In this document: piece after piece, positions 1 through 7,120 of the stretch | Numbering within the stretch: the first letter of the stretch is position 1 | Layout: the number at the start of each line of letters is the position of its first letter | Source of the DNA: Synechococcus sp. UW140 | GTDB lineage: Bacteria; Cyanobacteriota; Cyanobacteriia; PCC-6307; Cyanobiaceae | Assembly (NCBI GenBank): GCA_945878795.1 | Contig: CAMDWF010000039.1 | Coordinates: 1-11,983 of the forward strand | DNA length: 11,983 nt | Direction: 5' to 3' | The notes under the pieces: model-generated | What the model was told of the DNA's origin: nothing | The model's input: the letters and a program-made list of their open reading frames with translations, nothing else | Database searches by the model: none | Made by a program: the position numbers and the translations under genes

Positions 1-2217
1 AAAACTCGGCTGCCAGCGGCGGGGGCGGATAGCGGCCACCAGCAACGGGGCCAAGGACAGCTCAAAGAGAAAGGTCCCATCGGGCAGGTCCAACTCCCGG
101 GCCTTGGCTGGATGCAACTGGCCGAACCAACCCTGCGGCCGTCCCTCAAAGACCAACTGGGCGCTGCGGCCAGGGTGCAACAGATCGGCGGGGGGTGCCC
201 CGCCGCCGCCCGCCTCCAACGCCGGACGATCTTCAAGGCTCAGCCCCAGGCTCTGCAATCCTGCCTGGAGCAAACCCCTGGCTTCGAAATAACCCGGCGG
301 CCTTGGTTGGCCACTGCTGCTCCAACGTTCGCTGCGCCGTTCGCCGCAGACAATGCCGCCCAGGAGCAGCCGTTCTTCGATTGTCGCCGGATCGAATGCG
401 GCCGGAGCGCTTGTGGCCGCATCCTGCCCTGGGGCAGCCAGATAGACCCGCCCGATTTCAAAGGCCCAGAAATCGGGGCGAAAGGCCTGACGGTTGCGGC
501 GCGCCGCCTGCAGCAACTCTTCGTGGAGGTTGTCGCGTAGGTGGCCGGTGTCGGCCAGCAAGGGATTGGCCAGGGGGATGCGGCCCTTGGCCGCCTTGAC
601 CAGCGAAAGGGTGCTGAGCTCCTGCAGTCCGGCGGCGCAGAGGGCCCGGCGGAGGCGGCGTTCGGCCTGTTGCGACGGATCAAGGCCTCCAGGGACCAGT
701 GGATCGGGCAGATGGGCGTCAAATTGGTCGTAACCAACCAGCCGCGCCACCTCTTCAATCAGGTCCACCTCGCGCCTGAGGTCCAGGGCCCGCTGGGCTG
801 GCACCTTCACGATCCAGCCGTCGTCATTGGCCTCCAGCTGGCACCCCAGGGCTTCGAGGGTGGCCTCGATACGGCTGTCTTCAAGATCCCGGGGTTCTCC
901 CTGCACCACTACGGGCCCCAGCAGGTTGTGCAGGGCATCGCGATTTAGAACCACCGGGGGATTGGGGGCTTCGGGGCGACCGTGCCACCAGCGACCCTCG
1001 ACTTGGGCTCCCGCCAGCTCCTGCAGCAGGGCCACCGCCCGATCGGCCGCAGCAAGGGTGTTTTCGCGGGGCAGGCCCTTTTCAAAACGACTGCTGGCCT
1101 CGCTGCGCAATCCGACACTGCGAGACGAGCGTCGAACGGCCTCCGAAGCAAATACGGCCGCTTCCAGCCAGAGACTGGTGGTGCCCTCGGTCACGGCCTC
1201 AGCCGCACCCCCCATGACCCCGGCCAAGGCAATGGGTTGGTTGCCGTAGGTAACCAGGAGAGCCTCAGGGCCAAGGGGGCGGTTCTCCCCATCAAGAGTC
1301 ACAAGACTTTCGCCCTCGCGGCCCTGGCGCAGCCCCAGCTGGGCCGGATCCGCCGGGCCAGCGGGGGCCAGGCGCGCCAAGGCCTCCCGGTCGAAGCCAT
1401 GGAGGGGTTGGCCGGTTTCGAGCATCACCAGATTGGTGATGTCCACCACGTTGTTGATCGGCCGCAGGCCAGCCCGCTGCAGCCGCCGTTGCAGCCAGGA
1501 CGGGGAAGCCGCCACCTTCACATCCGTGAGAGCGGTGACACTGAAGAGCCCCCCCGCCTCCATGGCGGCGGCAGCGGCGCCGCTGACGGCCAGGGCGCTG
1601 GCGGCCACCGCTGGGGCCCGTGCTGGCAGGGTTGTGTGGCCGCCACAAAGGGCAGCCACCTCACGGGCGATGCCCTGCATCGAGAGTCCATCGGGCCGGT
1701 TGGCAGTGATCGCCAGTTCGAGCACCTGGTCATCAAGGCCTAGCGCCGGACCCAATGGCGCGCCTATCGGCGGCAGGACCGGCAGCAGGTCCTCGAGGAT
1801 GGCAATACCTTCTGAGCTCTCGGCCAGGCCCAGCTCCTGGAGGGAGCAGATCATGCCCGCACTGGCCACGCCCCTCAGTTCAGCCGCCTTGATGGTGAGT
1901 CCGACCGCCGGCAGATGGGTGCCGACGGGGGCGACGGCGACGTGGATACCGCTGCGAACGTTGGCGGCCCCACAGACAATTTGCAGGGGTTGGTCGGCGC
2001 CGATCTGGACCTGGCAAACCCTCAGTTTGAGGGCGTCGGCATGGGGCTCGCAGCTTTGAACGAATCCAACGACCACTCCGGCACTGGCGGCCGCCAGGTC
2101 TTCAATCGCCTCGACTTCGAATCCGGCGATCGAAAGGCGTTCGGCCAGCCTTTCCGGCTCCAGCAGGGCTGCATCACTAGCGACTAACTCCCGGAGCCAC
2201 TGGAGCGAAACTTTCAT
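1..2217 (-). CDS. pheT: Phenylalanyl-tRNA synthetase beta subunit, 3' end outside window
   Basis: PheT pairs with PheS in a cytoplasmic alpha2-beta2 enzyme that charges tRNA(Phe) with phenylalanine. The reverse-strand frame from the ATG at 2217 stays open for 739 codons to the left edge. It opens MKVSLQWLRELV. An EMAP-like tRNA-binding domain covers about residues 40-155 (LKLRVCQVQIG near 63, IVCGAANVRSG from 80). The B3/B4 editing region carries RPINNVVDITNLVM at 252-265 followed by LHGFD at 272-276. The B5 domain ends in REVDLIEEVARLVGYD (482-497). The catalytic-like core contains LRDNLHEELL from 560 and FEIGRVY near 585. The visible end, about residue 733, is where the C-terminal FDX-ACB anticodon-binding domain should begin, so roughly the last 70-90 residues are missing. 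It is divergent from rpmG, with 139 bp between them. No frameshift or internal stop is seen. Identification is firm. Confidence 0.96.
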   Translation of the reverse strand, partial: MKVSLQWLRELVASDAALLEPERLAERLSIAGFEVEAIEDLAAASAGVVVGFVQSCEPHADALKLRVCQVQIGADQPLQIVCGAANVRSGIHVAVAPVGTHLPAVGLTIKAAELRGVASAGMICSLQELGLAESSEGIAILEDLLPVLPPIGAPLGPALGLDDQVLELAITANRPDGLSMQGIAREVAALCGGHTTLPARAPAVAASALAVSGAAAAAMEAGGLFSVTALTDVKVAASPSWLQRRLQRAGLRPINNVVDITNLVMLETGQPLHGFDREALARLAPAGPADPAQLGLRQGREGESLVTLDGENRPLGPEALLVTYGNQPIALAGVMGGAAEAVTEGTTSLWLEAAVFASEAVRRSSRSVGLRSEASSRFEKGLPRENTLAAADRAVALLQELAGAQVEGRWWHGRPEAPNPPVVLNRDALHNLLGPVVVQGEPRDLEDSRIEATLEALGCQLEANDDGWIVKVPAQRALDLRREVDLIEEVARLVGYDQFDAHLPDPLVPGGLDPSQQAERRLRRALCAAGLQELSTLSLVKAAKGRIPLANPLLADTGHLRDNLHEELLQAARRNRQAFRPDFWAFEIGRVYLAAPGQDAATSAPAAFDPATIEERLLLGGIVCGERRSERWSSSGQPRPPGYFEARGLLQAGLQSLGLSLEDRPALEAGGGGAPPADLLHPGRSAQLVFEGRPQGWFGQLHPAKARELDLPDGTFLFELSLAPLLVAAIRPRRWQPSF

Positions 2218-2311
2218 CCCTGGGTTCGGCCAATGACAGGGATCCTAGGCAGGGTGAGCCTCCACCTCCTTTGGAACAGATAGGGAAACGGGACCCCAGC
2301 AAGGTAATGTC

Positions 2312-2317
2312 TTTAAT
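2312..2317 (+). promoter_or_regulatory. Candidate -10 element upstream of rpmG
   Basis: TTTAAT matches the sigma70-type -10 consensus TATAAT at five of six positions. It lies about 40 nt before the rpmG ATG, in an AT-rich patch that stands out in GC-rich DNA. A -35 is weak: GGGACC at 2290-2295, 16 nt upstream, shares only three bases with TTGACA. The 139-bp gap must also hold the start signals for divergent pheT. This is position and sequence inference only. Confidence 0.3.
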
Positions 2318-2356
2318 TGTCATTCCGCTTCGCTACCGCGGCGCAACGTCCTTCCC

Positions 2357-2551
2357 ATGGCCAAAAACAAGGGCGTCCGGCTCGTCATCACTCTTGAGTG
2401 CACCGAATGCCGGTCCAACCCCGCCAAGCGTTCTCCTGGCGTGTCCCGTTACACGACCATGAAGAACCGACGCAACACCACCGAACGACTTGAGCTGAAG
2501 AAGTTCTGCAAGCACTGCAACTCCTCCACGGTTCACAAGGAGATCAAGTAG
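2357..2551 (+). CDS. rpmG: 50S ribosomal protein L33
   Basis: L33 is a small zinc-ribbon protein of the large ribosomal subunit, near the E site. The 64-residue product starts MAKNKGVRLVITLECTEC, and its length is normal for a bacterial or plastid L33. Two CxxC pairs are present, C15/C18 and C51/C54, so this is the zinc-binding (C+) type. It is the first gene of the run rpmG-rpsR-RNase II, with rpsR 71 nt downstream. The pairing of L33 with S18 is a familiar cyanobacterial and plastid arrangement. No clear Shine-Dalgarno sequence precedes the ATG. The identification is secure. Confidence 0.97.
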   Translation: MAKNKGVRLVITLECTECRSNPAKRSPGVSRYTTMKNRRNTTERLELKKFCKHCNSSTVHKEIK

Positions 2552-2553
2552 GC

Positions 2554-2583
2554 ATCGGCCCTGGTCCGATCTTCTTTTTTATT
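2554..2583 (+). terminator. Terminator-like hairpin and T-run between rpmG and rpsR
   Basis: ATCGG (2554-2558) can pair with CCGAT (2566-2570) around a 7-nt loop. It is followed at once by CTTCTTTTTTATT, the strongest T-run in this part of the window. The stem is only five base pairs, so complete termination is doubtful. Because rpsR follows within about 40 nt and has no obvious promoter of its own, partial read-through or an RNA processing site is at least as likely as a true operon end. Confidence 0.35.
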
Positions 2584-2622
2584 GCGGTGCTCCAACCCTT
2601 CTGACGTCCCGATCCGTTCCCC

Positions 2623-2844
2623 ATGTCCAGTTCCTTTTTCAAGAAACGTCTCTCCCCCATCAAGCCCGGGGATCCGATCGACTACAAGGATGTCGATCTG
2701 CTCAAGAAGTTCATCACCGAACGTGGCAAGATTCTGCCCCGTCGTCTCACAGGTCTCACCGCCAAGCAGCAACGCGACCTGACCAACGCTGTTAAACGGG
2801 CCCGGATCGTCGCCCTGCTCCCTTTTGTGAATCCAGAAGGCTGA
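2623..2844 (+). CDS. rpsR: 30S ribosomal protein S18
   Basis: S18 binds with S6 to the platform of the small ribosomal subunit. The 73-residue product is full length. It shows the family core in order: a basic N-terminus ending in [18 protein letters not shown], then [20 protein letters not shown], then [21 protein letters not shown]. The ATG at 2623 gives the standard cyanobacterial N-terminus. Its stop TGA (2842-2844) is one base from the start of the RNase gene, which suggests co-transcription and probable translational coupling. No strong Shine-Dalgarno is visible. The identification is secure. Confidence 0.97.
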
Positions 2845-2848
2845 GTTG
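2835..2848 (+). promoter_or_regulatory. Ribosome-binding site and TTG start of the RNase gene
   Basis: AGAAGG at 2835-2840 lies 5 nt before TTG at 2846 and inside the last codons of rpsR. The reading frame is closed upstream by TGA at 2828-2830. No ATG or GTG lies between that stop and the N-terminal RNA-binding domain, so TTG is the only start that keeps the domain whole. With the rpsR stop at 2842-2844, this arrangement fits translational coupling. Confidence 0.7.
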
Positions 2849-4975
2849 CCCCCTTCCACAAGCGACTCCCGTGGGCCCTCTCTCCAGGTCGGAGACCTGG
2901 TGGGGGTCGCTGCAGAAAGCCCCCAATTGGCCATCGTCCAGGGGGTTCGGGGTGGCCGCCTGGAGCTGAAAATCGGTTTTCAGGGCCGCAGCAACCATCT
3001 TCCATTAAGGGAGGTTTATCCGATCCAGCCTTTGGCGGGTCGCGATCCGGGCTCCCTGCGCCTGGACCAATCCCCTTGGCATCTCAGTGTCGAAGCTCTG
3101 GCGGCGGCCTTGCCCCCCAGCCGGGATCTAGCAACGGCCTGGTTGTTGATGGCCCAGCCCGGCGCTGCGGCCAGCGGCAAAACCGATGCTGCTGACGGGG
3201 CCAAGCCAAATCCTGGTCTCGATTTGGGCGAATTTGTCGAGCTCTTTGGCGATGCCGCGGACACGACCCAGCGGGCCGCAGCCTGGCTTTGGCTTGAAGG
3301 GGACCAGACCCTTTTTCGCCTGCGCCATGGACGCATCGAGGCCCGCAGCCTCCAGGACCTGCGCCAGTTGCGGCGCGAACGTCACCTGCGCCAGCTGGGC
3401 GAAAAGCAGCGCCTGGCCTGGCAAAGCCTCCTGATGGTGCGCCAACCCCTGGCCAACGAAAGTCTTTCAGCTGCCCAGCAAGCCGATCTGGATCGCCTGC
3501 GCCAATGGGCCGCCGGCGATTGCTCCGAACCCCTTGCCGACGCCCTGCTGCGGTCCCTTCAGGCCTGCCGTTGCCGCGCCGAAAGTGGCGATATCCGCCA
3601 CCTACTGGTGGATTTGGGCCAGTGGCCCCGCCACCACCTACCGGCCCTGGAGGCCACCACCTGGGAAATGGGCTTCAGCCCAGAGTTGCTGGCCGAAGCC
3701 GATCGACTGGTGGCCGCCGCAGCCAGTCCCATGGCTAGCGACGTCGGCCGGCTGGACCTGACCCAGCAGCGCTTGCTCACCATCGACGACGAGGACACCC
3801 AGGACATCGACGATGGTCTGGCGATCGAATGGCGCCCTGGCCAGCCACCACGCCTTTGGATTCACATCGCCGATCCTGGCCGCCTGGTCCAGGCCGGCAG
3901 TCCGCTGGATCTGGAGGCGCGTCGGCGGGCTTCCAGCCTTTATTTGGCAAGGGGCTCCCTGCCGATGTTCCCGCCCCAACTGGCCCACGGGCCCATGGGC
4001 CTGCGCCAGGGCCATGGGCCCGAAGGCCACGGTCCCGTGGCCCAACGCAGCGCCGCCTGGAGTCTCTGGGTCGATTTGGATGAAACCGGAGCCGTGGTGG
4101 CTGAAGGCCTCGAGCGCACCTGGGTGCAAACGGCCTTGCGGCTTTCCTACGGGGATGCCGATGAGCTCATCGATCTGGCGCCGCCCCAGGAGCGGGATCT
4201 GCTCTGCATGAAGACCTTGTTAGATCGGCGGCGCCAGTGGCGCGAACAAAGGGGGGCCCTCAATCTGGAAGATCCTGAGGGCCGTATCCGCTGCCGCGGC
4301 GACGAAGCCGTGCTGGAGATCAGCGAGCCCTCGCCGTCTCGACAGATGGTGGCTGAGGCCATGATCCTGGCGGGTGCCCTGATGGCTGAGCGGGGCCAAC
4401 GCCTGGGCATCGCCCTGCCCTTTCGCACCCAGATCCCTGGAGAACTCCCCACCGACTCTGAACTGGAAAGCCTGCCCCCGGGTCCAGTCCGCCACAGCGC
4501 CATCAAAAGGGGCCTCAGTCGCGGCCAGCTCGGGGTCACCCCTGGCCCCCATTTCTCCCTCGCCCTTGATGCCTATGTGCAGGCCACCTCACCGATTCGC
4601 CGCTATGGCGATCTGGTGACCCAACGCCAGTTCGAGGCCCTGCGCCAAGGCACCGACCCCCTGGATGAGGCCAGCCTCGCCAGCCTCCTTAGCGAACTGG
4701 AAACACCCCTTCGCCAGGTGCAACAGATCTCCCGGGAAGACCAGCGCCACTGGCAGCAGGTCTGGTTTGAGCAGCATCCCCAGGGCCAGTGGCCCGCCCT
4801 GTTTTTGCGCTGGCTGCGTCAGGACCAACGCCTTGGCCTGGTCTGGGCCGAAGATCTGGCAATGACCCTGGCGGCCGAATGCCCGCCCCGCAGTCAACCG
4901 GCGGATGTCCTCTTGCTGCGGATCCAGCAAGTGGATTCCCTGCGGGACGTGCTCAAACTCCAGGCCGTCGCCTGA
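2846..4975 (+). CDS. rnb: RNase II/RNB-family 3'-5' exoribonuclease
   Basis: This 709-residue protein belongs to the RNB family, hydrolytic enzymes that degrade single-stranded RNA from the 3' end in the cytoplasm. The N-terminus (about residues 14-60, from VGDLVGV to LPLREVYPI) looks like a small OB/cold-shock-type RNA-binding domain. The RNB domain spans about 300-620. Its metal-binding aspartates are visible in TIDDEDTQDIDDGL: D314, D320, D322 and D323, with the same spacing as E. coli D201/207/209/210. The late motif TPGPHFSLALDAY...SPIRRYGDL ends at 590, with R585/R586. The last ~85 residues may be a divergent S1-like OB fold. The start is TTG at 2846: an in-frame stop at 2828 rules out anything longer, and AGAAGG (2835-2840) is a good ribosome-binding site. 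An HGP-rich stretch occurs at 381-397. In cyanobacteria the gene is variously named rnb, vacB or zam, so the symbol is less certain than the family. Confidence 0.93.
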   Translation: MPPSTSDSRGPSLQVGDLVGVAAESPQLAIVQGVRGGRLELKIGFQGRSNHLPLREVYPIQPLAGRDPGSLRLDQSPWHLSVEALAAALPPSRDLATAWLLMAQPGAAASGKTDAADGAKPNPGLDLGEFVELFGDAADTTQRAAAWLWLEGDQTLFRLRHGRIEARSLQDLRQLRRERHLRQLGEKQRLAWQSLLMVRQPLANESLSAAQQADLDRLRQWAAGDCSEPLADALLRSLQACRCRAESGDIRHLLVDLGQWPRHHLPALEATTWEMGFSPELLAEADRLVAAAASPMASDVGRLDLTQQRLLTIDDEDTQDIDDGLAIEWRPGQPPRLWIHIADPGRLVQAGSPLDLEARRRASSLYLARGSLPMFPPQLAHGPMGLRQGHGPEGHGPVAQRSAAWSLWVDLDETGAVVAEGLERTWVQTALRLSYGDADELIDLAPPQERDLLCMKTLLDRRRQWREQRGALNLEDPEGRIRCRGDEAVLEISEPSPSRQMVAEAMILAGALMAERGQRLGIALPFRTQIPGELPTDSELESLPPGPVRHSAIKRGLSRGQLGVTPGPHFSLALDAYVQATSPIRRYGDLVTQRQFEALRQGTDPLDEASLASLLSELETPLRQVQQISREDQRHWQQVWFEQHPQGQWPALFLRWLRQDQRLGLVWAEDLAMTLAAECPPRSQPADVLLLRIQQVDSLRDVLKLQAVA

Positions 4976-5024
4976 CCCCTTTCACCCCGCCAGGGGAGGT
5001 GCGCCCTGGGGGCGTCACCGCGGG

Positions 5025-6959
5025 TCAGGGCCCAGCCAGGCGGGACACCCGCAGCCAGGGCCCCCAGGGGTTGGCGCAGCCGATCAGATCCACGGGCCGG
5101 GGCCGCTCCTGGGCGAGCAGCCAGGCATGCAGGGCCGGCTCCAAGGTGATCAGCGGCCAAACCTGGGAGCCTTGGCATGGAGGCTGCCGATCCGCCAAGA
5201 CCAGGCTGAATCCTCCCTGACCATCGGGCCGCAATTCCCCTTGCCAAAGCCGTTCTCCAGGTACGGGGGGGGCCTCGCTGGCCGCTCCGGCTCCGCCACT
5301 GCCCCTGAGCCATCCCCCCGGGGTTAAGGCGGCGGGATCCGCCAGGGCCTGCCGTTGACGCTCGGCCCATTCGGGGTGATGCCAGGGGGTATCCCAGAGG
5401 GGCAAGGGACCGGCTGGGGCCTGGGGGTCCCCGATCAGCTCCCGTTGGATTGCGGCCACGGGGACGGCGGCTGGCGGCTGCCCGCGGCACACCGCCAAGG
5501 CTGCCGCCAGCCCCGCCGCCTGGCCCACGTTGAGCATCAGGGGTTGCAGCCGGGTGGCGCCATTGGCCATGTGGCTGACACTGATGGCTTTGTCCGCCGC
5601 CAACAGATTGCTGACGCTGGCGCTGACCAGGGCCCCGTAGGGAATCGTGAAGGGGGTTCCGCTCCAGCGGCCACCCCAGCGACAGCTCTTGGGCGCCAGG
5701 GGCCAGTCGGGACCTGGGTAATGATGGTCATTGGCGTAATTCCCCACGGCAATGGCGCTGCAGCTTCCCCCTGGCAACAAAGGCAGGGGGGCCCGGCAGG
5801 CCCCTGGACCCAGCGGCAACAACTGCTGCTCCACCACCACCTCCAACCCCACCAAGCGCCGTCCTTCCCGCCAGTAGGGCACCAGGGCCAGGCTCTGGTC
5901 TCCCTCCAGCTCGCCCCCGGCCGCCGCCAAGGCATCGGGAAAAACCGGCGCAGCTTCCAGGCGGCCCCCGCTGGCAACTGCCAAGGCCTGGGCAAAGGCC
6001 CAACTGTGGGTCCGCATCTCGTCCGCCAATTCCGTTTCTGCGCCATCAGCCGGGAAGGCCGCCGCTGGCCCCCCTCTGGTAAAGGCACGCTGGAGGCCCC
6101 CATGCCAATCGTTGCCGTGCAAAGGCCAATTCAGCATCACCAGCCCCCCGGGGAGGCGGCCATAGGTGAGGGTGCGATCGAGGCCAAAGGCCGTGCATGA
6201 GTCCGCAAAGGGTCCCTGGGGCAAGACGCCCCTTGACCCATCGACGGCGATCCCCCGCGCCATCGTTTCGCCAGGGGGGGACATGGCCGGGTCATCGGGA
6301 GCTGCCGGCTGGGCGTCGTTTCGCAGTTGACCCAGCCACACCCAGGTGGGGGACTGGATGGGTTGGTGCTGGAAAAAGGGCTCGCTGTCCAACCGGGCCT
6401 GCTCAGGGGCACTGGGTTCTTGCCACTGCTCCTTGGGCTCCCAGCCATAACGGAACGGGGCCTCGGCCAGGGCGATCAGCTCACCCCTGTCACTGCCATC
6501 GATGACCACCTGGGCGCCAATGTCCTGGATGTTTTGCTGCCCTCCCCCTGGCACCAGCGGCCGTTCTACCCGTAGCGAAACGATGCGATCCCCGGCGCAC
6601 CGCACCTCCAGCAGGCGGCAGCTTGGCCACCACTGCAGGCGGGGTTCGGCCCGCAGCCAGCGGCGCAGGATCGCCTCGGCCGTGGCTGGGCGATAGCCAA
6701 AACAACTGACCCAGTTGTGATCGAGTCCCAGGGGTTCGTCGCGGGCCAGTTCCCGCAGCAGGGCCCCCCAGAGACCGGTTTGCCAGGGACTCAGTTCGTT
6801 GCCATCGGGTGCGCAAACCCCTGCGGCACTGACCATGCCCCCCACCCAGCTACCAGGGGTTAACAGCAGGGTAGTGGCGCCGGATCGGGCGGCCTGAAGG
6901 GCGGCGGCCATCCCGCCCGTGCCGCCACCCCAGACCAGCACCTCCACCGGATCGGTCAT
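5025..6959 (-). CDS. FAD-dependent oxidoreductase, substrate unknown
   Basis: The 644-residue product begins VEVLVWGGGTGGMAAALQAA. This is a Rossmann dinucleotide-binding fold with GxGxxG at G11, G13 and G16, followed by WVGGM at 38-42. Two later motifs match the FAD_oxidored type (Pfam PF12831): VVIDGSDRGELIALA at 151-165, and GATRLQPLMLNVGQAAGLAAALA from 467, the usual C-terminal FAD-contacting segment. No signal peptide or membrane segment is evident, so it is probably cytoplasmic. The last ~130 residues are Pro/Gly-rich and do not resemble a known domain to me. It is monocistronic here: it converges on the RNase gene (49-bp gap) and diverges from metG (161-bp gap), so neighbours give no clue to its substrate. 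The ATG at 6959 places the FAD fold at the very N-terminus, as expected. Family assignment is good; function is not assigned. Confidence 0.85.
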   Translation of the reverse strand: MTDPVEVLVWGGGTGGMAAALQAARSGATTLLLTPGSWVGGMVSAAGVCAPDGNELSPWQTGLWGALLRELARDEPLGLDHNWVSCFGYRPATAEAILRRWLRAEPRLQWWPSCRLLEVRCAGDRIVSLRVERPLVPGGGQQNIQDIGAQVVIDGSDRGELIALAEAPFRYGWEPKEQWQEPSAPEQARLDSEPFFQHQPIQSPTWVWLGQLRNDAQPAAPDDPAMSPPGETMARGIAVDGSRGVLPQGPFADSCTAFGLDRTLTYGRLPGGLVMLNWPLHGNDWHGGLQRAFTRGGPAAAFPADGAETELADEMRTHSWAFAQALAVASGGRLEAAPVFPDALAAAGGELEGDQSLALVPYWREGRRLVGLEVVVEQQLLPLGPGACRAPLPLLPGGSCSAIAVGNYANDHHYPGPDWPLAPKSCRWGGRWSGTPFTIPYGALVSASVSNLLAADKAISVSHMANGATRLQPLMLNVGQAAGLAAALAVCRGQPPAAVPVAAIQRELIGDPQAPAGPLPLWDTPWHHPEWAERQRQALADPAALTPGGWLRGSGGAGAASEAPPVPGERLWQGELRPDGQGGFSLVLADRQPPCQGSQVWPLITLEPALHAWLLAQERPRPVDLIGCANPWGPWLRVSRLAGP

Positions 6960-7036
6960 GGGTAGTCTGAGGGCGCCTGGTTTGATCCTGGTGCGTAGGG
7001 GTTGCCCCTGTCCAGGGGGCTGCCGAGGCCGCTGGC

Positions 7037-7042
7037 TAAGAT
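7037..7042 (+). promoter_or_regulatory. Candidate -10 element upstream of metG
   Basis: TAAGAT matches TATAAT at four of six positions and sits about 80 nt before the metG ATG, in the 161-bp gap shared with the divergent oxidoreductase gene. No convincing -35 lies 16-18 nt upstream. It is offered as the best candidate in the gap, on sequence similarity alone. Confidence 0.25.
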
Positions 7043-7120
7043 CGCCTACGGGTCTGGGCCTTGCCGTTGGCCCAGAAGCCCTCAGGCCGGTCGGGATCCC
7101 CTCCGTCTTGCGACGCCCCG

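Noticed and set aside
982..1743. Open plus-strand frame of about 253 codons
   Set aside because: It is antisense to pheT, which has clear domain motifs along the same stretch. The product is low-complexity and matches nothing; it is open because of high GC.
4976..5031. Hairpins in the gap between the RNase gene and the oxidoreductase (CCCCT/AGGGG and GCCCTG/CAGGGC)
   Set aside because: The stems are short, the loops are 11-17 nt, neither is followed by a T-run on either strand, and the second overlaps the oxidoreductase stop. This is not convincing as a terminator.
5355..6200. Open plus-strand frame of about 281 codons
   Set aside because: It is antisense to the FAD oxidoreductase and its sequence is rich in Gly, Gln, Pro and His with no recognisable motif.
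7061..7120. Upstream GTG extension of metG by 20 residues
   Set aside because: The residues before MPFTLTTPLYYVND have no counterpart in MetRS, whose catalytic fold starts directly with this segment.
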